Below the pieces are notes generated by a model, which was not told the origin of the DNA, ran no database searches, and saw only the letters and a list, made by a program, of their open reading frames with translations. Shown in pieces: positions 33,170 through 41,998 of a stretch of 64,000 nt of DNA. Source of the stretch: Micromonospora globbae. GTDB taxonomy: Bacteria; Actinomycetota; Actinomycetes; Mycobacteriales; Micromonosporaceae. The stretch is from the NCBI RefSeq assembly GCF_003610785.1, contig NZ_RAQQ01000024.1, forward strand, positions 1-64,000, in the 5' to 3' direction. The first letter of the stretch is position 1. The number at the start of each line of letters is the position of its first letter. A program made the translations under genes and the position numbers.

Positions 33170-33479
33170 GATGTGCCCTCTCTCGCTGCCACGTCCGGCC
33201 GCCGTCGCCCCCGTGCCGGACGAACCTCGACCGTCGCACACGACATCGATGATCAGCACGGACGTTCGGACGAAAGCTTCGCCCGGCGAGCGGGACGACC
33301 GCGGCGCGGGTGCGGGTGGACGGTCCCGGATGGATCCCCAGTACTCGTAATTTACGAAATAATATTGACACGTCCTCGTAACCGGATGGAGGATCCGTGG
33401 CGACACGGATCAGGGGCGCGCGACCGGAGCCGGCGGCCCGCCGTCGCGCCCGCCACCCCCGGCAGCGAAGGAATCCGAT
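33170..33479. other. Divergent intergenic region, M28 peptidase / GH27
   Basis: 310 bases without a credible gene. Mostly GC-rich, but 33345-33380 is distinctly AT-rich: a perfect inverted repeat TCGTAA-T-TTACGA (33345-33357), then TAATAT (33360-33365) and TTGACA (33365-33370), then another TCGTAA (33375-33380). This is probably the promoter/operator zone of one or both secreted-enzyme genes. Confidence 0.6.
33345..33357. promoter_or_regulatory. Perfect inverted repeat TCGTAA-T-TTACGA
   Basis: Six-base arms around one T, next to -10-like TAATAT and a repeat of the TCGTAA half-site 30 bases on. Candidate operator for the GH27 or M28 gene. Confidence 0.5.
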
Positions 33480-35561
33480 GTGAAACGACACGCGCTCACC
33501 GCCCTGCTGGCCCTCACGGCCGGCCTGCTGGTCGCACCCCCACCCGCGCACGCCGCGCCGGCGACCGGCGCCCCCGCCCGGACGGCGACCGAGCAGGTGT
33601 TGAGCCCCACGCCGTACCAGGGCTGGAACACCTACTTCGGCCTCGGCGGCAACTTCACCGAACAGTCCGTACGCGAGGTCGCCGACGCCCTCGTCTCCCG
33701 CGGCCTGGCCCGGGCCGGCTACGACATCGTCTGGCTCGACGGCGGCTGGCAGGACCCGGAACCCCGGACGCCCGCCGGTGACCTGCGGGCCGACCGGACC
33801 CGCTTCCCCAACGGGCTGAAGCCCCTGGTGGACTACATCCACGCCAAGGGCCTGCGGGCCGGCATCTACACCGACGTGGGGCCGTACATCCCCGGCCGGT
33901 GCGGCCTCGGCAGCGGCGGCGGCTACTACCAGCGCGACGCCGACCAGTTCGCCGCCTGGGAGTTCGACGCGGTCAAGGTGGACTTCCTCTGCGGGATCGC
34001 CGCCGACCTGGACCCGAAGACCGCCTACACGGAGTTCGCGCGGGCGCTGCGGAACAACGCCAGCGGCCGTCCGATGATCTTCAACCTGTGCAACCCGGTC
34101 ACCTCACCGGACTGGGGCGACTACCCGGAGGAGCAGCAGTCCACCTACTCCTGGACGTACGCCCCGGAGATCGCGCAGTCCTGGCGGACCTACACCGACG
34201 TGGGCTTCGTCGGTGACATCAAGTTCACCGACGTGCTGCGCAACTACGACGCGAACGCGCGGCACCCCGAGGTCGCCGGGCCCGGCCGCTACAACGACCC
34301 GGACTACCTCGCCCCGCAGCTCGGCATGACCGACGAGGAGTTCCGCACGCAGATGACGCTCTGGTCGGTGGCGGCCGCGCCGCTGGTCATCGGCAGTGAC
34401 GTGCGCACCCTCAGCGCCACCTCGGTCGGCATCCTCACCGACCCGGACGTGCTCGCCATCAACCAGGACCCGGCCGTCGTCCAGGCCGTCCGCGTGGGCC
34501 CCGCCGGCACCACGGAGACCTGGGTGAAGCGCCTCGCCAACGGCGACCGCGCCGTCGTGCTGCTCAACCGCGGCGACACCCCGCGGATCCTCACGACGAC
34601 GGCGTCCGCCGTCGGCCTGTCCGGGGACCGGTTCCCCCTGCGCAACGCCTGGACCGACGCGGTCACCGAGAGCGCCGGCACCATCAGCGCGGCCGTGCCC
34701 GCGCACGGCGCGGCGCTGTTCCGGGTCGGCCGGGCGCACGGCGCCCCGGGCGTCCCGCACCTGACCGCCGGTCTCCCGCAGGTGACGACGGTCGACGGCG
34801 ACCCGCTGCCCGAGGGCAGCGCTCCTGTGCTCGCCGGCGGTGACGAGGTGACCGTCGAGGTGACCGTCCGCAACGACGGCGTGCGGCCCGTGTTCGACCC
34901 GCGCGTCGACCTGGCCGCGGCGGACGGCTGGGCGGTGCGCCCGACGCGCCACGCGCCGAAGCTGCTGGCCCCCGGCGACCGGACCACCGTCGCGTTCACG
35001 GTGACCCTGCCGGCCGCCGCCGCTCCCGGCGCCGCGACGCTGACCGCCACCACCTCCTACGACGTGCTCGGCTACGGGCGGCTGCGGCAGCGTACGACCT
35101 CGGCGCTCGTGGTCGCCCCGGCGCCGCCGGACGGTGAGGTCGTCCTGTCGCACCACACCTGGATCAGCGCCACGAGCGGGTGGATGAGCCCGACCGTCGA
35201 CCGCAGCGTCGGCGGCGGGTCGCCGATCAGCATGCTCGGCCAGGTCTACGCCACCGGCATCGGCGTCGCGTCCCCGTCCACTGTCCGCTACTACGTCGGC
35301 GACCGGTGCGACCGGCTCACCGCTGTCGTGGGCATCGACGACGCCGTCCGCAACGTCGGGCCGGAGGGCGGCACCGCGACCTTCCGGGTCGTGGGCGACG
35401 GCCGGGTGCTGTACGACAGCGGCGTCGTGACCCGCGACGCCGTCCGCGACGTCGACGTCGACCTGAACGGCGTCCGGGTGCTCGACCTGGTGGTCGGTGA
35501 CGCGGGCGACGGCGGCTACAACGACCGGGCCAACTGGGCGGGCCTCACCGCCACCTGCTGA
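33480..35561 (+). CDS. Secreted GH27 alpha-galactosidase with NEW3 and NPCBM domains
   Basis: 693 aa. Sec signal peptide residues 1-26 (cleavage AHAAP). The (beta/alpha)8 GH27 domain spans ~40-330: QGWNTYFGL, WLDGGWQ, nucleophile D168 in AVKVDFLCG, acid/base Asp in RYNDPDYL (~273-275). A beta-sandwich follows, then a NEW3-like domain (~435-545) and a C-terminal NPCBM carbohydrate-binding domain (~555-690; VGIDDAVRN, VRVLDLVVGDAGDG). It releases terminal alpha-galactose or related beta-L-arabinopyranose. The start is the GTG at 33480 with GAAGGA upstream. Confidence 0.93.
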   Translation: MKRHALTALLALTAGLLVAPPPAHAAPATGAPARTATEQVLSPTPYQGWNTYFGLGGNFTEQSVREVADALVSRGLARAGYDIVWLDGGWQDPEPRTPAGDLRADRTRFPNGLKPLVDYIHAKGLRAGIYTDVGPYIPGRCGLGSGGGYYQRDADQFAAWEFDAVKVDFLCGIAADLDPKTAYTEFARALRNNASGRPMIFNLCNPVTSPDWGDYPEEQQSTYSWTYAPEIAQSWRTYTDVGFVGDIKFTDVLRNYDANARHPEVAGPGRYNDPDYLAPQLGMTDEEFRTQMTLWSVAAAPLVIGSDVRTLSATSVGILTDPDVLAINQDPAVVQAVRVGPAGTTETWVKRLANGDRAVVLLNRGDTPRILTTTASAVGLSGDRFPLRNAWTDAVTESAGTISAAVPAHGAALFRVGRAHGAPGVPHLTAGLPQVTTVDGDPLPEGSAPVLAGGDEVTVEVTVRNDGVRPVFDPRVDLAAADGWAVRPTRHAPKLLAPGDRTTVAFTVTLPAAAAPGAATLTATTSYDVLGYGRLRQRTTSALVVAPAPPDGEVVLSHHTWISATSGWMSPTVDRSVGGGSPISMLGQVYATGIGVASPSTVRYYVGDRCDRLTAVVGIDDAVRNVGPEGGTATFRVVGDGRVLYDSGVVTRDAVRDVDVDLNGVRVLDLVVGDAGDGGYNDRANWAGLTATC

Positions 35562-35566
35562 CCGAC

Positions 35567-35603
35567 GGTCGCGCCCGGGTGACGCCGTCACCCGGGCGCG
35601 ACC
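35567..35603 (+). terminator. 17-bp perfect hairpin after the GH27 gene
   Basis: Perfect 17-base arms enclose a GCC loop, starting 5 bases after the stop at 35561 and before the convergent alpha/beta-hydrolase gene. No T tract. Confidence 0.75.
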
Positions 35604-35628
35604 CGGTCGGCCGGGGGGAGCGGGGAGG

Positions 35629-36423
35629 TCAGCGGCCGACGCCGGCGATGATCCGGGCGAGCGCGGCCGGCTCGGCGAGGTGGGGGAAGTGACCACCGCC
35701 GGGCAGGACGTGGACGCTCACCCCGGGCAGCATCGACTCCAACCATTCCCGGTACGCCGCGGAGGGCTCCTTCCCGGCGACGTAGTGGTACGGGACGCCG
35801 GACGCGCGGATCCGTTCCAGCCTCCGCACCCACTGCGCGGTGAACGCCTCGTCCGTCGCTGTGAGGATCTCGTCCCAGTACCCGAGGAGCAGGTCCTGCC
35901 GGACGGTGGTGGCGGTGCGGACCAGCTCCTGGGCGGCAGGGTCGAGCTGGTCGACGCCCATCCCGGCCAGCAGCGTCTCCCAGAGCGCGAGGTGGTCCGG
36001 GCCGCGCAGCACCGGCTCGTTGCGCCGCACCAGGTCACCGAACGGACCCAGCAGCAGACGCTGGTCCACGTTCACCACGCCGCGGGTGGGGTGGCGGGCG
36101 GCGTACGCCGACACGATGGCGCCGCCGATCGAGTGCCCGACCATCACCGGCCGGTCGAGCCCGGCGTCGGTCACCGCGCCGTGGAGGACGTCGGCGACGT
36201 CGTCGGTGCGGTAGGAGTCGAACGCCGGGGACCCGCCGTGCCCGGGCAGGTCGAGGGCGAGCGCCCGCCGGCCCGGGTCGAGGGCGGCCAGCTCGCGCAG
36301 GGTCGGCCCCCACTGGCTCCGGTCGTACGTCAGGCCGTGCACCAGGACCACCGGCGGCCGGTGGTCGTCGACTCCGTGACTGTCGGCCGCCAGCCCACCG
36401 AACCGCCGCTGTGCGTCGCGCAT
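35629..36423 (-). CDS. Alpha/beta hydrolase
   Basis: 264 aa. VVLVHGLTYDRSQWGP holds the oxyanion HG, GHSIGGAIVSAYAARHP the nucleophile serine elbow, and LPGGGHFPHLAEP the catalytic histidine. Substrate not predictable. ATG at 36423 has GGGAG upstream. It follows the STAND-TPR gene by 126 bases on the same strand and may or may not be co-transcribed. Confidence 0.87.
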   Translation of the reverse strand: MRDAQRRFGGLAADSHGVDDHRPPVVLVHGLTYDRSQWGPTLRELAALDPGRRALALDLPGHGGSPAFDSYRTDDVADVLHGAVTDAGLDRPVMVGHSIGGAIVSAYAARHPTRGVVNVDQRLLLGPFGDLVRRNEPVLRGPDHLALWETLLAGMGVDQLDPAAQELVRTATTVRQDLLLGYWDEILTATDEAFTAQWVRRLERIRASGVPYHYVAGKEPSAAYREWLESMLPGVSVHVLPGGGHFPHLAEPAALARIIAGVGR

Positions 36424-36549
36424 CTCGTCTCCCGCCACCCCGCCGGGCCCGGGCCGGGGCCGACGTGACAGATCAGCCGATCCTAGTTCGCGCCGGGCCG
36501 GTCGAGCCCGGGTGGGTCCGGCAGTCCCCGCGCCGGCGCGGCCGGCCGG

Positions 36550-38961
36550 TCAGGTCTCGTGCACGGGAGCGTTCAGGCGGGCGTCGGCCGCCGTCTGGCC
36601 GGCGGTGTCGCCGACCGCCTCGCAGACGGCCGCCGCGTCGACCCAGTGCCGGCGCGCCTCGTCCGGGTCGCCGAGGGCGTCCGCCGCGTCACCGAGGTAG
36701 AGCAGCGTACGGCCCAGCCCGGCGGTGGGCCGCCCGCCCTCGCGCAGCCGCCGGCTCTCGGCGAGCAGCTCGTACGCCTGCCGCGCCCGCCCGGCGCCAG
36801 GTCGCGCCCCGGGGCTCCCATCCTGCGCCGCCGAGCCGCTGGCCAGCATCGTGGCGCCGGCGTTGAGCAGCGCCGCCGCCCGGCTGGTCGCGTCGTTCAC
36901 CGACTCGTACTCGCGCAGCGCCGCCCGCCACGCCTGCGCCGCGTCCAGGTGCTCGCCGAGACCCGCATGGACCAGCACCAGGTTCGTGAGCGCCGCCGCG
37001 TACCCGCGGGCGTCCCCGAGGGCGCGGAACGTGTTGGCGGCCCGGACCAGGTGGTGGTGCGCGGCCTCCAGTTCGCCCCGGGCCAGCCGGGCCGCACCCA
37101 GCCCCAGGTCGGTGAGCGCGTGCCCGGCCCGGTCCGCGCCCGAACGGTGCCGCCGGGACACCTCCAGGTGCTCCACGGCGTCGTCGAGCTGGCCCAGGTC
37201 GAGCAGGGCCAGGCCGAGGTTCATCCGGGCCTGGGCGGTGCCGCGCCGCCCGCGTTCGGCGACCGCCAGGGTCAGCGCGGCGGCGGCGCCCTGCGGATCG
37301 TGGCGGCGCCGGCGCAGCACACCCAGCTCGTTGTGCGCCCAGCCGGCGATCTCCGGCCGGTCGTCGGCCGTCGGCGTGGCGAGCACGGTGCGGCACACCT
37401 GCTCCCACTCGTCCAGCCGCTCGGCGTGCGCGAGCCAGCCGCAGAGCGCCACGGCGAGCCGGAACCACCACCGGCGTACGCGGCGCGGCAGCGTCTCGGC
37501 CGCGCCGGCCGGCACCCGCACCACCGCGAGCAGCAGCTCCTGGTGCAGGTCGAACCAGCCGTACGGGTCGTCGTCCAGCGGCAGCGACCACTCCCGGTCC
37601 GGCGGCGACCCGAGCGCGGCGAGGTTGGTCACGTGCCGTTCGGCCCGCCGGGCCAGGTGGCGGGTCAGCCGGGCCTGTGCCGCCACCCGGCGGCGCACCG
37701 GTTCCGCGTCACGCAGGTGCAGCCGGGCGTAGTCGGCGAGCAGCGGGCGGATCTCGTACCGGTCGCCGGGCGCGCCGACCACGAACGCGGCGGCGGCCAG
37801 CTCGTCGAGGAGCGTCGCCACCTGATCGGGGCGGCGGCCGGCCAGCGCGGCGATGGCCGGCCGGTCCACCGGCGCCGGGGTGAGCGACATGAGCCGGTAG
37901 AGCCGCCGCGCCTCGGCCGACAGCGCCCGGTACGCGGTGTCCCGCTCGGTCACCAGGCGGGCCGCCGGCGACACGCCGACGCGCTGGTGCGGGGGCGTCT
38001 CCACGGCCCGGCGCAGGGCGTCGAGCACGTCCGCGTGCCGCCAGCCGTGCTGCGCGGTGCGATAGCCCAGCGCGCGGACGGTCCGGGGCTGCCGCCCGCA
38101 CAGGTCCACGATCGACCGCACGGCCGGGTCCGTGCGCGGATCCGCCCGGCGGGCCCGGGCGGCCGGCGCGGCCTGACCGGCGGCGGCGAACAGCTCGACC
38201 GCCTCCGCCGGGCCCGGCTCGGCGATCCAGTGCGCCACCACTCCGTCGAGCCCGGTGAGGGCGGGACCGCCGGCCAGCAGCAGCCGGCAGGTGCGCGCGG
38301 TCGGCGGCAGCAGTGGCCGGACCTGCTCCGGCCGGTCCACGTTGTCCAGCACGAGCAGGATCTTGCGGCCGTCGAGCTGCCCGCGCAGCGCGTCCGCGGC
38401 CCGGGCGAGCGCGTCGGCGCGGCCGGAGACCGGGGGCGGCGTGCCGAGGATCCGGGCCAGCGCCGTGAGCACCTGGCGTGCCGAGGCGGGACGCCCGCCG
38501 CGGCGCAGGTCGAGGTAGTAGTGCCCGTCGGGGAAGTCCTCCCGGCACAGGTTGGCCGCCTGCACGGCGCACGCCGACGTGCCCACACCCCGCCGGCCCA
38601 GCACGGCCACGGCGTGCTCGCGGGCTAGCAGGCCGACGACGGCCGCCACGTGCTCGGCCCGTCCGGTGAAGCCGGCCGGGTAGGGCAGGGTGGGGCCGCC
38701 GGTGGCGGGCGCCGCCACGACGTCCGTCGGCTCGGCGCCGACCTGCCGGTCGGCCCGCCGACGGCGCACCTCGAAGATCACCCAGCCGATCCCGCCGCTG
38801 ACGGCGACGGCGATGCTGGCCGGTCCGAGGACGCTGCCGGCCAGCTCGGAGAGCAGGTTGCTGGCCAGGTTGGCGACGACCCCGCTGACGAGCGTGCCGA
38901 CGGCGACCAGCACGGGCCACCGGGACGGCCGGCCGCCGCCGGGGCCGGTCGGGGCGCTCAC
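36550..38961 (-). CDS. Membrane-anchored STAND (NB-ARC-like) NTPase-fold protein with TPR repeats
   Basis: 803 aa. Residues ~15-63 form two hydrophobic segments, so the protein is probably tethered with the rest in the cytoplasm. FTGRAEHVAAVVGLL (~98) is the usual entry to a STAND ATPase. The P-loop reads GRRGVGTSA (122-130), with Thr128 where Lys is expected. Walker B is intact (ILLVLDNVDR, 201-210). The sensor-like strand reads CRLLLAGG. A winged-helix-like region (~330-440) and about eight TPR-type helix pairs (~530-790; for example ARMNLGLALLDLGQLDDAVE) follow. The GTG overlaps the stop of the fused permease gene (GTGA), the last member of a four-gene coupled set. Related to regulators such as AfsR-type STANDs without the DNA-binding domain. 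Confidence 0.8.
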   Translation of the reverse strand: MSAPTGPGGGRPSRWPVLVAVGTLVSGVVANLASNLLSELAGSVLGPASIAVAVSGGIGWVIFEVRRRRADRQVGAEPTDVVAAPATGGPTLPYPAGFTGRAEHVAAVVGLLAREHAVAVLGRRGVGTSACAVQAANLCREDFPDGHYYLDLRRGGRPASARQVLTALARILGTPPPVSGRADALARAADALRGQLDGRKILLVLDNVDRPEQVRPLLPPTARTCRLLLAGGPALTGLDGVVAHWIAEPGPAEAVELFAAAGQAAPAARARRADPRTDPAVRSIVDLCGRQPRTVRALGYRTAQHGWRHADVLDALRRAVETPPHQRVGVSPAARLVTERDTAYRALSAEARRLYRLMSLTPAPVDRPAIAALAGRRPDQVATLLDELAAAAFVVGAPGDRYEIRPLLADYARLHLRDAEPVRRRVAAQARLTRHLARRAERHVTNLAALGSPPDREWSLPLDDDPYGWFDLHQELLLAVVRVPAGAAETLPRRVRRWWFRLAVALCGWLAHAERLDEWEQVCRTVLATPTADDRPEIAGWAHNELGVLRRRRHDPQGAAAALTLAVAERGRRGTAQARMNLGLALLDLGQLDDAVEHLEVSRRHRSGADRAGHALTDLGLGAARLARGELEAAHHHLVRAANTFRALGDARGYAAALTNLVLVHAGLGEHLDAAQAWRAALREYESVNDATSRAAALLNAGATMLASGSAAQDGSPGARPGAGRARQAYELLAESRRLREGGRPTAGLGRTLLYLGDAADALGDPDEARRHWVDAAAVCEAVGDTAGQTAADARLNAPVHET

Positions 38962-40727
38962 CGTACGCCCCCGGAGACGAGGCCGGCGACCAGTTGCCGC
39001 CGGGCCAGCACGACGAGCACCACCGGCAGCACCGACGCGATCACGGAGCCGGCGGCGAGCACGCCGCTGCCCGCCACGAAGCCGCGCGTCTGCCCGGCGA
39101 GGAAGAGGCCCAGCGGTGCCGCGTCGGGGCCGCTGAACAGCAGCCCGACGACCAGGTCGTTCCACACCTGCACGAACTCGAGGACCGACACGGCGAGGAT
39201 CGCCGGCCGGCACTGCCGTGCCAGGCGGCGCAGCGTGCCCCACCAGTTGCGTCCCGTCAGGCGGGCGGCACGCACCCGGTCCGCCGGCAGGTCGGCGAAG
39301 GCGTTGCGCAGCACCAGCACGGCGAACGGCACGCCCAGCGCCACGTGCACGAGGGCCAGGCCGCGGGCGGTGCCGGAGGACAGCACCACCCCGAGCACCT
39401 CGTTGACCGGCCCGGCGATCACCTGCACCGGTACGACGACCGCGGTCATCAGCAGCAGCCCGGTCACCTGCGCGGCCGGCCCGGTCAGCCAGGCCAGCGG
39501 GTACGCGGCGAGCAGCGCGACCACGAGCACCGTGGCGGTCACGCCGGTGGCCAGCAGCAGGGTGAACGCGAGCAACCGCCACAGCTCCCCGCCGGTGACC
39601 AGTTCCCGGTAGGAGGCGAGGCTGGGCGGCGCGGACCACCAGCCCCGCGCCGCCGCCTCGACGGGCCCGTGCAGCGACGTCGCCACGAGGACGGCGAGCG
39701 GCACGAGCCAGGCCACCGCGGCGCCGGCCGCGAGCAGCCGCAACGGCCGCCGGGGCGGCGCGGACGCCGGATCCGCCTCGGGCGGGTCGACGGCCCGCGG
39801 CGGTGGCCACGCCTGCCGGACGAAGAGCGCCGCCACCAGCATGCCGGCGGCCACCGCCACGAGCCAGATCACGCCGAGCGCCGCGCCCTCCCCGGTGGTG
39901 GTGCCCCCGGACGTCTGCCACACCCGCAGGGCCAGCACGGACGCCTCGTCGCGCACCGAGCCCGGCGTCATCACGAGGATGAGGTCGAAGGTCCGGCTGG
40001 TGCCGAGGGCGACCAGCGCGAAGACCACCGCGACGGTACGCAGCAGCAGGGGCCGCCACTGCGCGTCCCACAGCACGTGCCGGCGGCCGCCGCCGTAGGC
40101 GCGGACCGCGTCGGCGAGGCTCGACGGCAGCCGGTCCAGGGCGGCGCGGAAGACGAGCACGGCGAGCCCCACCCACGCCCAGACGAAGGCGGACATCAGC
40201 GCCACGGTGACCAGGCCCGGGCCGAGCAGCTGCGGAACAGCGTCCCCGGTGTGCCCGGTCAGCCGTGCGGCGATCAGCGTCGCCAGTCCACGGGACGGGT
40301 CCGGGTCGTACATCAGGCGGAACGTGACACCGGTGACCACCAGCGGCAGCGCGGTCGGCACCACGAGGATCAGCCGGACCAGCCCGCCCTCCTGGGAGCG
40401 GCGGGACGCGGCGGCGAGCAGGTAGCCCAGCCCGGTCACGACGGCGGGGACGAGCAGCGCCCAGAGCAGCGTACGGCCGACCACCGCGCCGGTGCCGGGC
40501 GCGGCCAGCGCGGCCCGGAAGTGCGCGGCGCCCACCCAGCGCCCGTCGCTGGTGACGCTGGCGTGCACGGTGCGCAGCACCGGCCAGAGCACCAGGCCGC
40601 CGAGGAGCAGCGCGGCGGGCAGCAGCAGCGCCGACGTGGCCCCCGCCGCCGGGTAGGCCCGCCCGCGGCGGGGCGGCCCGACGTCGTCGAGCACGACCGG
40701 TTCACCGAGCACGGGCAGCCGGCTCAT
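38958..40727 (-). CDS. Fused MalF-MalG-type ABC sugar permease
   Basis: 589 aa, twice the usual length. The N-terminal half (~30-310) is MalF-like, with ADAVRAYGGGRRHVLWDAQW as its degenerate EAA loop; after a proline-rich linker (~315-330) the second half is MalG-like, with VRAARLTGRNWWGTLRRLAR as its EAA loop. Each half has about six helices. Carbohydrate importers normally encode these as two proteins; here one chain would form the whole channel. Both ends overlap neighbours by four bases (ATGA at 40724-40727, GTGA at 38958-38961). Confidence 0.87.
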   Translation of the reverse strand: MSRLPVLGEPVVLDDVGPPRRGRAYPAAGATSALLLPAALLLGGLVLWPVLRTVHASVTSDGRWVGAAHFRAALAAPGTGAVVGRTLLWALLVPAVVTGLGYLLAAASRRSQEGGLVRLILVVPTALPLVVTGVTFRLMYDPDPSRGLATLIAARLTGHTGDAVPQLLGPGLVTVALMSAFVWAWVGLAVLVFRAALDRLPSSLADAVRAYGGGRRHVLWDAQWRPLLLRTVAVVFALVALGTSRTFDLILVMTPGSVRDEASVLALRVWQTSGGTTTGEGAALGVIWLVAVAAGMLVAALFVRQAWPPPRAVDPPEADPASAPPRRPLRLLAAGAAVAWLVPLAVLVATSLHGPVEAAARGWWSAPPSLASYRELVTGGELWRLLAFTLLLATGVTATVLVVALLAAYPLAWLTGPAAQVTGLLLMTAVVVPVQVIAGPVNEVLGVVLSSGTARGLALVHVALGVPFAVLVLRNAFADLPADRVRAARLTGRNWWGTLRRLARQCRPAILAVSVLEFVQVWNDLVVGLLFSGPDAAPLGLFLAGQTRGFVAGSGVLAAGSVIASVLPVVLVVLARRQLVAGLVSGGVR

Positions 40728-41998
40728 CGACCACCACCCGCGTTGCGTGCTGCCGCCGCCAGCTGGCGGGTCGCCCGGCGGACCGCCTCGGAGGCCCGTA
40801 CGCCGCCGGTCACGTCGGCGAAGAAGTCCTGCATGATCCGCCAGATGCCGACCCCGTCGGAGCCGGTGAACGGCCCGGGCAGCCGGTCGGAGAGGTCGAA
40901 CCGCAGGGTGCCGGCGGTGCGCATCTCGCGCGCCAGCCGCCGGCGCACCGGGTCGGCGTACCGGTCGAGCGGGACGACGGTGTCCGACAGGTAGCCGCCC
41001 GCGCGCAGCCAGGGCGCGAACGCGTCCGCCCCGGTGAGCCAGCGGACGAAGTCGACACCGGCGCGGGAGCCGGCGAAGGCCACGGCGGCGTCGCCGCCCA
41101 CGATGAGCGGGCCGTCACCGGGCCGGCTGCCGGGGAACCGGAACGCCGCCGGCTCCTCCGGCCCGCGCCGGAAGCGGCGGACCACGCTGTCGGCGAAGTC
41201 GCCCTCGAACGCCATCACCGCCCGCCGGGTGTGCACGACCTGGATGATCGACTCCTCGTACTGGGTGAGCAGGGCGCGGCGCCCTCCGCCCGGGAACGCG
41301 CCGTCGACGCTCCAGATCTCGGCGAGCCGGTCCAGCGTGTCCCGGACCGGCCGGCCCGCCCAGTCGGCGTCCGGGCCGGCGAGGGCGTCGTAGCCGTCGG
41401 GCGCCACGTCGGCGAGCACGTTCTCGAACCAGTCGGTGAGGACCCAGCCGTCGGCCGCGCCGATCGCGAGCGGGGCCGGGCCGCCGTCGCGGCGGGCCCG
41501 CGCCGCGAGCCGGCGGGTGAGCGCCACCAGGTCGTCCCAGGTGGCCGGTGGCTGCGGCAGCGCCGACGGCAGGTGCCAGAACAGCGACTTGTGCGCGGCC
41601 TTCACCCAGACGCCGTAGCGCCGCCCGCCGCTGTCGAGCAGGGCGGCGAGGCCGTCGGGGACGCCGTGGCCGGGCGCCGGGGTGAGCGGGCTGAGCCAGC
41701 CCCGCCGCGCGTACTCGGTGACGAGGCCGGGCCGGGGGAGGATGGCCACGTCCGGGCTGGTGCCCGCGAGCTGCCGGGCCCGCAGGAAGGCGTCGATGTC
41801 GTTGCCGGCGCTGACCACGTGCACCGGGGAGCCGTAGCGGGCCACCACGGCGCGGAACGGGGCCAGCTCCCCGCCGCTCCAGACGACCGCCACCTGCACG
41901 CCCCGCCCGCCGCCGGCGCAGCCGGCCGTGGCCGCGGCGGCGCCGGCGGCGGCCGCGCGCAGCAGCGTCCGGCGGCGCAGCCGCCCCGGTGCGGTCAC
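40724..41998 (-). CDS. ABC carbohydrate-binding lipoprotein-like solute-binding protein
   Basis: 424 aa. The N-terminus has RRRTLLRAAAAGAAAATAGC: a twin-arginine-type signal ending in a probable lipidated cysteine (TAGC). The body resembles family 1 sugar-binding proteins: GNDIDAFLRARQLAGTSPDV, GVWVKAAHKSLFWHLPSALP, PATWDDLVALTRRLA, QYEESIIQVVHTRRAVMAFE. It would sit outside the membrane and present sugar to the fused permease. GTGA overlap with the ATPase-like gene upstream and ATGA with the permease gene downstream. Confidence 0.85.
   Translation of the reverse strand: MTAPGRLRRRTLLRAAAAGAAAATAGCAGGGRGVQVAVVWSGGELAPFRAVVARYGSPVHVVSAGNDIDAFLRARQLAGTSPDVAILPRPGLVTEYARRGWLSPLTPAPGHGVPDGLAALLDSGGRRYGVWVKAAHKSLFWHLPSALPQPPATWDDLVALTRRLAARARRDGGPAPLAIGAADGWVLTDWFENVLADVAPDGYDALAGPDADWAGRPVRDTLDRLAEIWSVDGAFPGGGRRALLTQYEESIIQVVHTRRAVMAFEGDFADSVVRRFRRGPEEPAAFRFPGSRPGDGPLIVGGDAAVAFAGSRAGVDFVRWLTGADAFAPWLRAGGYLSDTVVPLDRYADPVRRRLAREMRTAGTLRFDLSDRLPGPFTGSDGVGIWRIMQDFFADVTGGVRASEAVRRATRQLAAAARNAGGGR

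Noticed and set aside
29736..33842. A 1368-codon open frame on the minus strand
   Set aside because: Only the part to 31400 is the beta-helix protein; the upstream stretch is an out-of-frame shadow of the M28 gene with arginine/glycine-rich composition and no domains.
36550..38961. AfsR/SARP-type transcription factor
   Set aside because: The STAND and TPR parts are similar, but the N-terminus is hydrophobic and no OmpR- or BTAD-type DNA-binding domain is present.
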